Shown: one piece after another, positions 23,566-37,995 of the stretch
How positions within the stretch are numbered: position 1 is the stretch's first letter
Layout: every line of letters begins with the position of its first letter
Assembly: GCA_958496175.1 (NCBI GenBank)
Contig: OY292278.1
Location: 6,882,001-6,946,000, forward strand
Origin: Sisyra terminalis
Taxonomy: Eukaryota > Arthropoda > Insecta > Neuroptera > Sisyridae
Direction of reading: 5' to 3'
Length of the DNA stretch: 64,000 bases
Program-made: the position numbers and the translations under genes
Notes under the pieces: model-generated
What the model saw: the letters and a program-made list of their open reading frames with translations, nothing else
What the model was told of the DNA's origin: nothing
Database searches by the model: none

Positions 23566-25882
23566 CATAGAAGTTTTAAATGTTTTTAAATTTAAGTTAT
23601 ATTTTCAAACTTAAATTCTATCTCTAATCTTAAATCTAAATGCTTATTCATTAAATTTTTTGTTAGGCTTAAAGTTATTCTTTGAAAATTTAAATTTTCT
23701 TCGAATTTTTCTTAAATTTTCCAAAATAACAATTGGTTTTCCAACAAACTACTTTCTTATCATAATAGTAATTTACTATGATAAGTTTAAAGCTTTAGCA
23801 AAATGTGTGTTATGCAGTTTTAAATATGAAGATATTTTTATTTTGAAATATTTCAACAAGAGTATTTTGGTCGTAAAATATGAAAAATATTTTCGAGATT
23901 CATAAACATAAACAAATAACATCTTATTTAAAAAGCTCTAATAAAATATTACCGAAACAAACAATAAAACCAATTCCCTTCGGGTATTATAAAGATGCAC
24001 ATCTTTAAAACAACATGTTTTTTCCTCCAAATTATCTCTGACTTTTATTCGTCCACTGAAAGAATTACAACATTGTAAAATGTTTTAAAACACCAATTTC
24101 ACATTTTTATATGGCAATTTAAATCTAATTTCCATTCATTCTGTCAAATCTCATACGATATAAAATACGTGGTCCTTTGCGGCCAATTATTTCCATTTTT
24201 AAACGTGAACAAGTCGCGATTAATTTCAATAATTAAATTTCACGATACTTGTGGCGTTTTGGAGCATTGCCAAACAATTCATAGGAATTTCGATAAAGTG
24301 CATCGTTACAGATAAAATCTGGTGAGCTTTTGAAGGGGGCGGGAGGGTGGGGCACAAGTGCAATTGTTTAAGCTTTCGTTCAAGTCTATGGAAACTCGTA
24401 AGTCGGCAGGATCAAAATGCGCTTCCGTTTCCCATTGCCTGTAATTATTAGGTCACTTTCAATTAAATACTTGGGAAGGCGATGTTGGCTGATGTAGTCC
24501 AACTGCGTGATATTAACCTAAATAAGAAGGCAAGCGAAACGAGATTAGGTAGAATGGGGTGGAATCGGGAATAAAGCATGGAGTGGCATTAGTTGATAAT
24601 CCCACGTGGAAACTTGGTCGCGGATGGAAAACTGGATTAAACGTAAATTCGTTTATCTATCCGATTGTTACAATGATGTAATTTGGGTGATTACTTTTTG
24701 AAATTTCTTTGCGTTTTATTTATGAAATGTAATTCAAAAAGCGCGGTGACAGTGGGAAATTTGAGTAGATTGTTAAAACGCGCGTGGATATAAATTTCTT
24801 GTTACAGAAAATAAATTGGTCTTGGCATCGAATAAATTAAATTAAAAATTTATTATTGAACATTTGTGTCTGTTATTTTCTTTATGAAAAGTCTCATAAA
24901 TTTTTTTTCTAATATCGGATCAAACGATTAAGTATTCCCTCAAAAAAAAAATGTGTTAAAAGTGGCGCCGAAATATTTATTTTTTCATCTTTGTTTCATC
25001 TTTGACTTTTTCATTGGCTTTGTTTTGCTCGTGAAAATTTTACGATCGTCAGATACCGGCACACGTGTGCTTCATATTTGTAGATCAATTATGATATTTT
25101 CATTGAGGCTGAATCACAAAAGTGGTCCACTAAAAATCAAAAAAAGAAAAAAAATCATTGCTTGAAGCCGTGCGAGCATTTCAGTCCCTTTTATCGCGAT
25201 CGTAATTAATCAGCCTTATTAAGAGATCGATAATCATCATAGAGGCGGAAGTTTGGTGATAATCACAAAGCCTGTCGAGGCTTTAGTTCGCATTTAGGCT
25301 CTAAACTCGCATTAAACAGCCGTACCAAGTCCCATCTCAATAAATTTCCCCGCCACATATACCACGGCATATTCAATTTTTCGATTCGTTCCACGTTTGT
25401 TTTGTCGGCTGATTTTATTACAGTTGGAGTTTATTTAAGTTTTATTCAAGGAAAAATAAACAACAAACCACTCGACGTATACCCGAAAGTTTATGATCGA
25501 AAATTATCATAGGAATTTTTTTTGTATTATAATCCTCATTGCAATTCAATCGGAGTATATACATATATATATAGAGTTGGGGTAAAACTTAATTTCCAAA
25601 TGAAATATCAACTCGATAACATGAAAAACAAAAATATAAATTACCGAATAAATAAATTAACAAAGCGAAAGGGAAAAACGGAAAGGGTAATTTTGTCGGG
25701 GACAGGAAATAACAGGCTTTTACATAGAAATGATCAACGAAAACTTTTGATGGAATCTCACTTACAAATTTGCATAAAAGTATCAAAATGATTTACTCTT
25801 TTTCTACCCCTTTTTCTTAATTTCTACCCCTACGGATTTGGGGATATCTTAATAGAGTTTTTAATCCTTAAATGATAAAAAA
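23566..25882. other. AT-rich sequence with a GC-richer part, no gene seen
   Basis: Apparently single copy. The stretch 24280-24660 and the stretch 25160-25420 are less AT-rich and could be conserved non-coding elements. Frames up to 89 codons are unrecognised. Confidence 0.45.
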
Positions 25883-28397
25883 GAAGTATGGAAAAAAGAA
25901 AATGATTTATTGTTACTTAAATGGTATAAGTTCATAAAATGAAACAATGAGAAAGTGTCTTGTTTTCCGTAAATCTAGTTAAAGTTTCTCCGAGGATTTT
26001 CATTTGTTATAGCAATTAGTTGACAAGTGTTTGTAATTTACTTTGACAAGAACATCGGAAATGGATATCAAGAGCGTTTAACAACTTGGATGATCAAAGA
26101 AAAATATTTTTCATATTTTCTGCAAAGATTTCATAAAAGCCCTCGTCAGATAAGATGGTCTAAATGGCCCCCATTGCAATCGGGCTAATTTTTTTTCTGA
26201 AAATACCTTACAGTATGGACAACATCTCAGCCAAGTTTCAACTCTAAGATATGACGTGTTTTTGTGTAAAAAATAAAAATATTTTTTTTTCAAAATCAAT
26301 TTTCTCTGAAACTGTTTGGTAACACCGAAAAAAGTGCTTATGAGTTTCAAGATATCACTAAGTAGTACTCCGAGAAAAATTCGTTCATGAATCAGATCGA
26401 TTGATCATTATTAAAAATACGATTTATTTTTTCAAAAAAATAATAATCTAATAAAATCCAATAAAAAATATAAAACTCTATCATCGTTCTACAATATATA
26501 ATTTTTTCAGATTTTTAAAAATGTTAGACAATAGTTAAAAAAAAGTTTTCTTTAAACTTTTTTTTTGTGTGCTAAAATCTTTTAGTACCATCACGTAATT
26601 TTTTGTACATCATCCCCTTGTCTCAGTTTACTAAATATAGCTGATCCCCGCGACTTCGTCTGCGTAACGTATTTTATTTTTCTTATTTCTTTTACGAAAA
26701 ATATAATCATACTTAAGAACACTTCACACTCTTGAAAAAGACACATTTAATAAACTGTTGCAAAGAATAAAATAGTTCTATGTTATAATCAATTTATTTT
26801 CAAGGAATATTTATAAATATCTAAAAAGATTATGTCTATTGCGTATAGCTACAGTAGGTATACCTACCGTAGACAAAATAATCTGTAAATCAATCAGCAT
26901 TTATACATAAATAAAAAATATCGCCAAGTTCAATAATATAATATAACTCGCCTATCTAAAGTAATTTTTTTTTCATCCCTCAGTTTTTACGTAAGAGGTA
27001 CATTCCCTCATTATTTTTATATTATTTTGATAAGTAGCCTAACGTGAGTGGGTAATTGTATTGTATCTTAATATAAAGTTTCATTAAACTTGGTTGTTGC
27101 GTTCTTTAGTTAATTCACCAGCGCACGCAATGTAAAAAAGTTTTTTAGTAATTTTTTTCACACATTATTGGAGTTTTTGTACGGATTCCTAATTTTTTTG
27201 AAAATTAAATATACCCAATGTTCACCGAAAATAGTGTAGCTTCACAACAGTGAAAGAATTTTTCAAATCGGTCAAGTAGTTTCGGAGCCTATTCAAAGCA
27301 AACAATCAAACTTTCCTCTTTAAATAATAAATAGATAATTTTTTCGTATTTTTAAAAATGTTAGATAATGGTTAGAATTTTTTTTTTAATTCAGTTTTTC
27401 AGCTCTTACGTAATTAGTTTTTTTTCTAAAGTAATTATTCATCGCCTTAGTCATCAAAATTTATTTTATACATTTTCTAAGTAACATTAAAATTTTTATA
27501 TTTCATTTAGTGATAACTTGAGAAAAATTACTTTGGAAAAAAAACTAAGTACGTAAGTTCTGAAAAACTGAATTAAGAAATACGTTTAATTTTTTAACCA
27601 TTATCTAACATTTTTAAAAACACGAAAAAATTATATTTAGTAAACTGAGACAAGGGGATGATGAACAAAAAATTACGTGATGGTACTAAAATATTTTAGC
27701 ACACAAAGTTTAAAGTATACTTCTTTTTTTTAACTATTATTTTATATTTTTAAAAATCTGAAAAAATTATATATTGCAGAACGACGATAGAGGATTATAA
27801 AGAAAAAAAACTAAGGTGTATCAAACGATTTTGGCATTAAAAATTTTTTTGAAAAAATAAATCATATTTTTAACAATGATCGATCGATCTGATTCATGAA
27901 CGAATTTTTCTCGGAACACTACTTAGTGATATTTTGAAACTCATAAGCACTTTTTTCGGTTTTATCAAACAGTTTCAGAGAATATTGATTTTGAAAAAAA
28001 AAAAAAATTTTACACGAAAACGCAGCATATTTTAGAGTTGAAACTTGGCTGAGATGTTGTCCATACTGTAAGGTATTGTCAGGAAAAAAAATTAGCCCGA
28101 TAGCAATGGGGGCATTTTAGACCATCTTATCTGGCGAGGGCTTTTATAAAATCTTTGCAGAAAATATGAAAAATATTTTTCTTTGATCATCCAAGTTGTT
28201 AAACGCTCTTGATATCCATTTCCGATGTTCTTGTCAAAGTAAATTATAAACACTTGTCAACTATTTGCCATAACAAATGGAAATCCTCGGAAAAACTTTA
28301 ACTAGATTTACGGAAAACAAGACACTTTCCCATTGTTTCATTTTATGAACTTATACCATTTAAGTAACAATAAATCATTTTCTTTTTTCCATACTTC
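25883..28397. repeat. 2.5-kb palindrome with arms of about 0.84 kb
   Basis: The left arm starts GAAGTATGGAAAAAAGAAAA and the right arm ends with its mirror. Mirrored blocks include ATCTCAGCCAAGTTTCAACT, TAAACGCTCTTGATATCC and GACAAGGGGATGATG on the right with CATCCCCTTGTC on the left. The left arm is interrupted by a Helitron-like insert (26638-27335) that the right arm lacks. Without it the turn lies near 27470. No target duplication or transposase was found. Confidence 0.85.
26638..27335 (-). mobile_element. Non-autonomous Helitron-like element, 698 bp
   Basis: On the minus strand it begins TCTATTTATTATTTAAAGAG and ends GGGGATCAGCTA. Just inside the 3' end is a small hairpin (GAC-TTC-GTC with CGC/GCG). 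Removing it gives AAAAAATTA joined to TATTTAGTAAACTGAG, exactly what the opposite palindrome arm reads at 27619-27651. So it entered between A and T without target duplication, as Helitrons do. Sequence near the 5' end (AGGCTCCGAAACTACTTGAC) is typical of such insect elements. The last base differs from the usual CTRR end. Confidence 0.75.
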
Positions 28398-31300
28398 TTT
28401 CTGTTTTTTTTTTTGTTTTCTTTATATATTTCCAACTAAAGCAATTTAAATCTTTGAAAATCCAACTAAATCTTTTCTAGTATAAGTTCGCGTTCGTCTC
28501 GTCGTCGTGTACTTTTTTCCCCCGTTTTCGCTCGCTTTTTGTATACAAAATTAGGTAATAAATAAAAAGTTTTTCTTAAGATTTTCAGCTATAAATAATT
28601 AATTCAGATAAGCGTCTAGGTTTCGGCCCGCGAAAAATGGGAACGCGCATAACACAAGTTTCGTGTCCTACATATGCAAAATTGAAATAAAATATTGACT
28701 ACCACATAAAAATATGAGCTTTGCGAGCTTTATGAACCGAATATGTATATGTATGAGAGGTTTCGGATACTAAATTGTTTGAAACTATCGCTATTTTATG
28801 AGTTCAACTTTATTACTGGAACTCGAAGTCTTAACGTCAATGCGTTGAGCTTTTAGGTTTGAGTCTTGGCTAAATGCAAATGGCTTATGGTGGAATTATT
28901 TTCATATTTTTTTGGGTTGAATTCATCGACAGTGAGAGCCAAAATTTGTGCAATTTTGTTGTTGAAAATAAGCAGATGGTAAATTTTGTTGTCACACATA
29001 TTAATTGCAATTGTCTTTCGGGTAATAAAGCCCATTCTGTCATACTCTAGTTAGGCGACTCGATGAGATTCGAGGAAGATAAATGGGAGCAAAATGTATA
29101 ATGATTTGCGTGCCAAAAATTATTTCTTCCATCCTTTTCACGTTATATAATCATCCATTATCACTTTTGCTTTTGGCCTTTTCATTAAAATTTCCTACTA
29201 AAAATAGCCAATACGCAAATTGAATGAAAATCAGGAGATTAATTGAAATTTTCTTTTGCATTTTCTTTATATTTCTATTACTTTAAATTGATTCGTTTAT
29301 GTAAATTTGTATAGCTACGATTTTATTTATATCTTAAGTAACAACTGAAGGAATTTGCAAATGAAAGAAGTAAATTAAAAGTTTCCACAAATAAAAGTTT
29401 GTATATAAAAATGTTGACATTTTTGGAAGAAAAAGCCATCATATTTCTGATTTAAAATCATTAATATTTGAATCTTTTGTTGGTACTAGATGACCTCAGT
29501 TAGTATTTGACGTTTTACATCTGTTAATTTCAATTTAATGTTGTGGGGAGACCATCTATTATGAAACAGTGGAAACTTATTTGTACACCAAATTTTTTCT
29601 TGGAACCACAAAATTTACCGAATTGTAACAATCCAAACCGAAAAACCAGGCCACAAAACCCATAAAAAAACTCTAAATTTCATTGCTTTGAATTTTTCGG
29701 GAAAGTCTTCGAGAAAATCGAGAAAATCGACGACAAAAATGATTTTAGTTTTCGATAATATTAAAAGATTTGATCGGTTGATTTTTCATCCAACCAGCGT
29801 TTTTCTTAGCCATTTTTCTCCAGCACTGTTCTCTATATTGCCTTTTGCCAAAAAAAAAATGCTGTTGTTTTGGAAATAACATGTCGGTCTTTTGTGTTCT
29901 CCATATAAATAAAAGTCGCGAATTTCCTTCGAGACGTCATGGAAATGAAATGTTTCGCAATATTACATCAAAACTGCATTTCATTTTCTCGCTTACAAAG
30001 TGAAATGGTAAATATAATATTTTGTTTTACGACGTTAGCATTCATGGTCGAGATTGATGACGCCGCGACCGGGTTGAAATAAGGGTTGCAAAAGTCGCAG
30101 ATGAAAATCTCACTAAGTGCATTCAGTGCATTTTTCCCCATAAAAAAATTCAACCAATAAAAACCAAATGGAACTTTCCACGTCCCCAAACAAATCTGCT
30201 GGTTGGGAAAACTTTGCAACAATAATTTCGATTATATTTTAAAATTCGTTTTTAAAGTTTGTTTTAAAATTCGTGACATTTATAAGTGAATCATTAAGAT
30301 TCGTTTTTCGCTCGATTTTATATTACTTATATAAGTCCGGTACGATGCAAATTTTGAAGGCAAAAAACGAAGCAAAAAAAAAAAAAATGCACGCGTGCAC
30401 TTGCAACTCAATTATGTGGCTCATAAGTCAAGAATGCATCCGAGTTAAAGCGGACAAAACGAAAAATTCCATATATGTTCTCATTCTTGTCATTTAACAA
30501 TCATATTAAGGGCATTGAGGTGACGTACTAACTTGTCGTCGTGTCGTTTGACCACAAAAATGGGCATAACATATTTAAAAATTACTAGAATTGCACTGCT
30601 AACATATAAATCTTTGTGTTATAAAAACGGCAGAAATAATTACGTGAAAAGTATTTGTAATATTCAGTAATCTATTACATAAGTGATTATTGCCATGTTT
30701 TGCACTAATTACAACAAATTTGCATTGAAATTTAGTAACTTGTTAGACTAATATGTTAAAATATTGAGGAAAAATTAACATTTTGGGAAACATTTTCTCA
30801 TTTTGACAGTCATTCCCCTGGATAATTTTTATATCAAAAATCTTCTTCTACAGACGTTTGATCATCCAAATCGATTTTTCCATGGAATCTCTCAATCTCA
30901 AACATTTATTTTTTAAATTTTAAAGTGGAAATCCTTTTCTTTAGGATATCTCTTCTTGTCATAAAATTTTGCTCCATCTATGATTGTTTCTTTGAACCAA
31001 AAATTTGGGGAAAAACTTAAATTCTTTAATTTTAAACTTGCGATCTTTAAGATTGAATTGTTGTAAGATAAAGGTGTCGAATTTTTAAATTACAAAGAAA
31101 AATTTATAGAAAAATCTGTGGTTTTATTCAATTTTTTAGTTGGGAAAAAACTCTTCCATTATTCTACCGAAAGATTCTTCTATAAACCCACATCTGGTTT
31201 TATTTTATTTACATTTCTTAAAAAGGAAAATTAAGGGTTTTATCATTTATAATTTTTCCTAAGGGATCAATGCATCTAGTATCAGGAAAAATCAATCAAA

Positions 31301-34300
31301 TGTGATACCAATTTAAAAAAAAATGAATCATTTTTCCAATTTTCTTTTACTAAAGTAAAAATTAAAATTGAGTCATTAAAATTATTGGAAAGATGCACAG
31401 TTTTGATACTCTAATATGTAAATAAATGCAGTTTTATTTCCATCATTTCGTTTCCCATAACTTCAGTGATAAAGATACTTTCCGACCTGGAAAACCTATC
31501 GCTGGAAATATTGAAGAAATTTTGAAATTAATCAAAAAAATCGGAGACAAATGTTGCTGAGGTATCATCAAAGAACTGATAAATGATTATAAAACAATTT
31601 TTAAATGTTTTAGGAAGATCATTTGAAAAAAATGCTTAATATTTGAAAGCCACAAACGTTGCATCAACTACTTGTTGGACCATATTTTCATCTATAAATT
31701 TTTTGCCAAATTGAACGTTTTCTCAATGAAATTATGACAAGCAACAATAAATGAATTCCACACAACAATACCAACTGAAAATTTTGTTGGTTCTAGGTTC
31801 ATATAGGGCCCTAAATAATGACTAAAAAGGATACAGAATTCGAATGATTTTACTATATTTATGACAGGATTTGAAAAATATTTTGTACCAAAAGTTGCAT
31901 TCCAATATTCGAAAGACCTTTCTTAAACCTTGCAGGCCTTCTTTAGGTCAAAACTTGGCCAATTGTAAACAAAAATTGGCCAGCAATGGCCAAAATTAAA
32001 CTGAAGAATAAATGCTGTGTTTCACCAGAAAAATCCTAATTTTACCTTATTTTGTCAGCCTGTCAAAAGTTTGGGAAATTTGATGAAATGGTTTTTATTC
32101 TTCCTACTTAAAATTTTGGACTTGCCACTAAGCGATCGTCATTTGTTTGACCCATTACAAGCTTTCTTGATCTTTTTGATCTGGTTTCAAAAGATCCATG
32201 CACCAAAGTAGGTTCCTAGTATTTTGTCAGTATAATGACAAATTGGTTTTGGGAAATAGTACAAAGAAAATGACTTTTCAAATGGCAACAATTGTTCAGA
32301 AAATTGGAACATATTTTAATTTAAAGATTGTGCTAAATAAAGCCAATTTGAATGTAGCAATTAGGGATTTTTTTTTGCTCCAACTTTACCTTTAAACTTA
32401 AAAGTATTTATGTAAATTTGATCTAATTTTATATTACTGTTAGTACATTTCTTAAGTCGAGGAAATCAAGAAATCGCAATATTATTGTAAAATGGTCCAG
32501 ATTGTATCTATTTTTACAAATCGGCTTGAATTTTTTGGAAAATACAAAAAATTTCCAAACCTGAATGAAGATTTTTGCTTATTCAACTTTAACTGATGAA
32601 AGCCCAGCAAAAATGCAGAGCTTTTTGACCAAAAATATAAAATTTGATAAGGCAAGCTTACAAAAATTATTCGAAATTAAATTAGTCGAAAAATTTGGGA
32701 AAACTAGTTTGGAATTTTCATAAAACTTACATCAAGTGACGTATCAAAGTTTCAAGCTCCTTCTAAGCTTTTCATTGGTAAATATAAGATATACTAAATA
32801 GTTTTGAGTCCCCAGAAAATTGGTGATAAATATTTTGTCCGGAAAACCAGAAATATTTTTTTTTGGGATTGACGGATGTTCTCAAGTAAAACTTCTAGGA
32901 AAAAAGCTCGATTAAATTTGCCCATCTTATTGGTATTTATCGAAAGCTTTGTAAACATTGTCATACAAGCATACACGTACAAATTAAAGAGGAAGTAATT
33001 AGCGAATCTTTGCTTTTACAACTGAAGCATATTAATGAAACTACTTTATTTTGAGCCTCCTACCTGAAATAGTTCCGGTAGCAATTACTGACTGATATTT
33101 TTTCTAATGAAAGCTCTTATATATTTCTGTAATCAGTTTAAATTTCATTGAAATCGGTTATACCATTAAAAAGAAAAGAAATATTTTCTAATTTGGTTTT
33201 TTTTTATTCATGAAAAGAAATTTAGCGATTTAAAATAAAGGAGACTTCTGTCATAAAATTTTTTTGTGTAATCTATGATTCAATTACCATCAAAAAGTAT
33301 TAAATTTAATTAGATTTAATGAGGAATCATTAAAATATGATCTACTCCCGAAAAATTTTGGTCTTTTCCTGATATATTCGGCACCTTGACGTAACCCCGG
33401 ATTCACATAGAAGAAGCAAAAATAAATCGAAAATAAAGAATACAAAAATGCATAATTTTCTCTCATTTTCAAGAAAAATTACATTTTTGTTCAAAAATGG
33501 CATTTTGCATTCATAATGGAAAATCAATTAGAATTAATTCATTCATAGCCTACTCAACCAATAAAGATATTTTATTCTTAAAAATTATATTGCGGTCCTT
33601 ATTTTAAACAAGTGGAACGAATTATTTTTCATCAATTTATTCAAATAAAGTAATGTTTTATTTATAGATTATATCGATTATAACGTGTTTTAAGTCTTCT
33701 TGACTACTTCAAAAGATTTCAGTAGAAATAGTTTGCTTATAACTATCATAACATATACTTAACATGTTGGTTAATAAATTGTTCCAAAATGACAGTTGTT
33801 TTAAAATATTTCATTTCATTCATTGCTGGATTAATTTGTCAAAGAATTTTTTCTGTAAATTGAATATTTTTGATTATTTCGATAAAGTTTTTCAAATTTA
33901 TTTATTGTTTAATTAAATTTAATACAGTCGTAGTGGTTAAGATTGAAGACCATGTTTTATAGCCGTCTAGCTAGATCGTAGTTAGCTAATTATACTAGCC
34001 AATCATTTTCCTTTAAATCAGCGCTTTTTATGAACTATGAATAATGCCAAATTTTTCCTGAGAACAAAAAATTTATTATATTTTCTTGAAAATGCTGCAA
34101 ATTTCTTAATCGGAATTCTGAATTTTCGATTTATTAGTGCTTTTTCTACAATAATCCGTGGTAATAATGCCGAAAATTTTCCGAATTCCGAAATATTTAA
34201 CGTTTTTAAGTTGCAAATTCTATCGCTTATTTTCTTGGTGTAAATCAGCAAATTAACGTTGACAATTTGACTGGTTTGCCTGTTGAATACGTACAATAAA

Positions 34301-35919
34301 CCTACTCAGTCAACCAAAACCTATGCCCCAATGCCGAAGGAATAAATCTTGATGGCAAAACAGCTGGAGGCGGTGACACCGGCGGTGGAGATTTTGGCGG
34401 CAGTGACGACAAAACTCGCGTTCGTCCTTATAAATCTGTCATCGTTCCATACGATCGCAATTAAAATAGAAATCTCCTCAAATAACAACGAAAACGCAAT
34501 GTAAGCGCAATGACCCACAAATACCAACGGCACCCACAAATTGGGAATAACTTCCCATTGCATTTCCCTGTTCCATCCCCGTCGCCACGTGTCCAACATC
34601 GCAAAAAATTCTTTTCCACCAACAAAAAAAAAAAAATAATGTAGGCGACATAACTTCCTATCATTCTTTCCATCTTGTTTACCATCTTAAATCATTGTTA
34701 TGTTTCGGAAAATATATTAGTAAACGCTTACGAAATTTTATATATTTACAATTTTTAATGCTAATGTCCTCCATATATTATCGCAATTATAATGATTCAA
34801 AACCAACACATTTTTTTCTTCTTTAAATAAATATTGAGCATCTAAATTTCTTAAAAACTCTTCTTATACTTTTGAGCATATTAAAAAGAAAAATGAGACA
34901 TTCTGTCATTTTAAACATAAATAATTATCCATTACATATAAATGATCGCTAAAATTCTCGAAAGTTTTCACGAAAACTTTTAATTACTTGTTAATTAGCA
35001 AAAAGTTTATCTTTTTCTAAGTTTCATTAAATTAATTGGGTTGTTAAATTAAGTGGGTTTGGTGGGGTCAAATGAAATCCCTTGTAAATTATTAGGTTGT
35101 AACTCAGTAGCTGGGATCTTAAATCAATTTAATTTTGATGTAAAATCATAAGGAAACTTCAGCATTTGAAATATTCTGCTCCACTTATTTTCCGCGATTG
35201 TCTCTTGTAGCTATCAAAAATAATTAATTTGAATAATTTGAAGTTATGATTTACGAATGACTAATGGCAAGTTTGTATTATTAACATCTTAAATATCCCC
35301 GTTCGAAATCGTTTGTCCCCGTTTCATACACACTGGCGGTATGGAAAAATTTAATTAGCATATATTAAGTTGAAAACACGAAATTGGATATTGGAAAACG
35401 ATAAATTTTGATGACAAAAATAGAAGAAATTCATCAAGCGATGGACACAATGTGGAAAGCCCCCCCCCCCCCCCCGACATGCTTGTTTCCCAACCCCAGA
35501 GTCGCCTCGATTCAATCGTCTTATTATTATTTATATAGATCGATTTACATATTCATCACATTTACATTTCATACGACGAAAATTTATGTCCTGACCAGCT
35601 CTATCTCTTTTCCAGATCGATATTAATAACGGGCGTCGACAATTCTAGAAATAAATCACACCGTAAATGGCAGATAATTAAGATGTAAATTTTTACAATG
35701 ATTGAGGTACAAACAACTTTTGCAGCCAAGTAAACTACTGAAATAATTTTCATATAAAATCGCTTTATCCATGTTCAGTCTTTTAAACTTTCCAAGAAAA
35801 TAATTAGGTTTCGTTACGAAATTACTTCGAAAATGAATTTGTTGAAACCTACGAAAAGAAATAAATTATAGTATTCAATAACGACTTATAAAAGCTTAAC
35901 GTTTTAACCAAAAAGATTA
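28398..35919. other. Intergenic or intronic sequence, no gene seen
   Basis: About 7.5 kb, mostly AT-rich and unique. Less AT-rich parts are 28480-28720, 29880-30210 and 34320-34620, the last with GGCGGTG-type short repeats. A run of 16 C lies at 35460-35475. Frames up to 92 codons have no recognisable domain. Confidence 0.45.
35460..35475 (+). repeat. Poly-C run, 16 bases
   Basis: An uninterrupted C run in otherwise AT-rich sequence. It is a likely sequencing or assembly length uncertainty and a potential i-motif or G-quadruplex strand. Confidence 0.9.
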
Positions 35920-36109
35920 CCTGCTAAAGCACTAAATTTTACTATCACACCAGGTACATTTTATGAAATGCTTTTGTACCACATATTTCCAATATTCTAG
36001 GTAGATTTTGACCAAATTTCAATCCTCTACCTTTACGATTTTGGATGGAATTCAGTTGAGACCAAATCGTTTCCTGCAATTTATGAATAAAGTTAAATTT
36101 TATCAACCA

Positions 36110-36880
36110 CTAGCTGACCCAGCAAACTTCGTACTACCTAACAGGCAATGAACGTAGTTTTTTATGAATGAATATTTTATCTGCACTTAGTTTAAATTTT
36201 TGATAATAAAATGAATAAAATTAAGTTCAATACTTCATTAGAATAGTAAGTATATAAAAATAAAACAAAAATTATATAAAAAAATCAATTATTTCATTTG
36301 CAAGTCAGCCAACACATTTCATCGGTCTAAAGTGTTAAGCTGCTAATTTCTTTGTAACAGTTTTTTCGGGAAAAACAAAGAAAGTGAATATAAGCTTCAT
36401 AAGTTACTACATAAAGCAGGTTTCCGATTCATGTTATATTTTGAAAAATTTCTATATTTAAAGAGATTTATCAGTTTGTCTTTCGATAGAATTTTTATTC
36501 TTTTCTATTGGAACAAAAAAACAAAAATTTTTAAAAGTGGACTTAGCAGGTTGAGACTTTAGGCCGAAGATTTACTTTATTGAAGCTATATATTTGGGTT
36601 CATGCGTTATCCTGGGATTGATTATTTCCATTGAATCATATTGCCATTACATTGACATACGAAGTTTGTCAAATCAGATTTTTTCAATACATAAAACAAA
36701 GTAGGGGTAGTTAGACCAATTAGAACTAAAAAAATGGCTGGACTGATTTTGATGATATATGATTTGTTAGATTCGTCTTCGCTCTGAATAGTAGAATAAC
36801 TATCAACATATCTTAACAATTCACGGAAAAAAATGAATAAAATGAGTTTTTAAATAAACTAGGCTTGGTATTTTATGCAA
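36110..36880 (-). mobile_element. Probable Helitron 3' end region
   Basis: The block starts CTAGCTGACCCAGCAAACTT on the plus strand. Read on the minus strand this ends in GGGTCAGCTAG, the CTAG terminus of a common arthropod Helitron-like family. The rest is AT-rich and decayed, and its other end was not found. Confidence 0.5.
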
Positions 36881-37199
36881 TTGGCAGTTCACGTCACCCA
36901 CACTTATATGTCAATTAAATATTGTCAGTAATTTTTATTTGCCAAACGCATATAACCATTAAAACCATTGGAAGTTCGACGCAATGACTCACTATGTTTT
37001 GAAGGCGGAATAATTTTACTGATTGGCGATTTCTCCCAAACATTGCCAATCATTCCAAGTTCAGATTCTGCCCATAAAATAAACTTTTGCTTAAAACCAT
37101 AAAATCTGTGACACAATGTGAAAAAATTTCAACTGGCTACATGAGTTGAGTGACGGAATGATCCATCTACTGAAGAATTTTCCAAACAATGTTTGAATC

Positions 37200-37995
37200 T
37201 CGGTTAAGGGCAGTGTTCTTGTCGACGAATCAAGCGTATGGACTTCATTTCCTTCGAATTTTGTCTCAATCGAAAAAATTTTACCTAATTCCTAGCTTTT
37301 TTAAAAAACATCAGAATCAAGTTTTAATCAGTTAAATTGGAATAAAAATTCAAACCAATAACACGGCTATTACCGATATTCATTCATATCGAGGATAAAT
37401 CTTCTGCAGATAGATCGTTCAGCAATACAATTCTTATGTTTTCTTCCAGGTGAAGTTTCTTCATATGGTTCCATAAATTTGATAATTTAAGGCAAGCATT
37501 TATTTTTTAAACAGAAGTCGATCCTTAATGTCTGAAGTCATCCACTTCTGCAATTCGAAATGCAGAACGCCTAATGTGGAAAAGTGTTTTCCAAACAATT
37601 TCTTGATATTGGTAATGGCAAAATTACTGTTGACACATCATCTGAATACATTATATTCCCTACTAATTTTTGCCACTTTACTAAGTTAAAGACCAAACTC
37701 TTCGAGATGGTGTTCCCAAACTTTACTCAAAATTACAAAAATTATATTTGGCTAAGCAAACATGTTATATTGGCTCCAAAAAACGTTGATTAGGTACAAC
37801 GAAATGAGTATTCAAATTCAAAATTAGATACCTGGCGAATTGATGCCATGCAACTTGGTTGATTCCATTACTAATCAAGCTGATGTTGAGAATAGAATAG
37901 AATATAAATAGAGTTTTTAAATTCGCTGGAAGTCTTCGGATTACCACCTCATAATCTGTAATTAAAAGTCGGATCAGTAATAATTAATGTGTTGT
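37200..37995 (+). pseudogene. Helitron helicase fragment, decayed
   Basis: An open stretch at 37584-37793 reads FSKQFLDIGNGKITVD, IIFPTNFC, MVFPNFTQNY and WLSKHVILAPKNVD. This is the order of blocks near the C-terminal helicase motifs of Helitron Rep/Hel proteins (LxIGxGK, LPxNF, VFPNI, WLSERAILAPKN). After stops and a shift, EFLNSLEVFGLPPHNL and VGSVII follow at about 37907-37985, matching the PPHNLxLKVGSVII block. Nothing recognisable remains 5' of 37540, so it is a dead fragment. Its strand is opposite to that implied by the Helitron end at 36110, so two elements may be mixed here. Confidence 0.7.
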
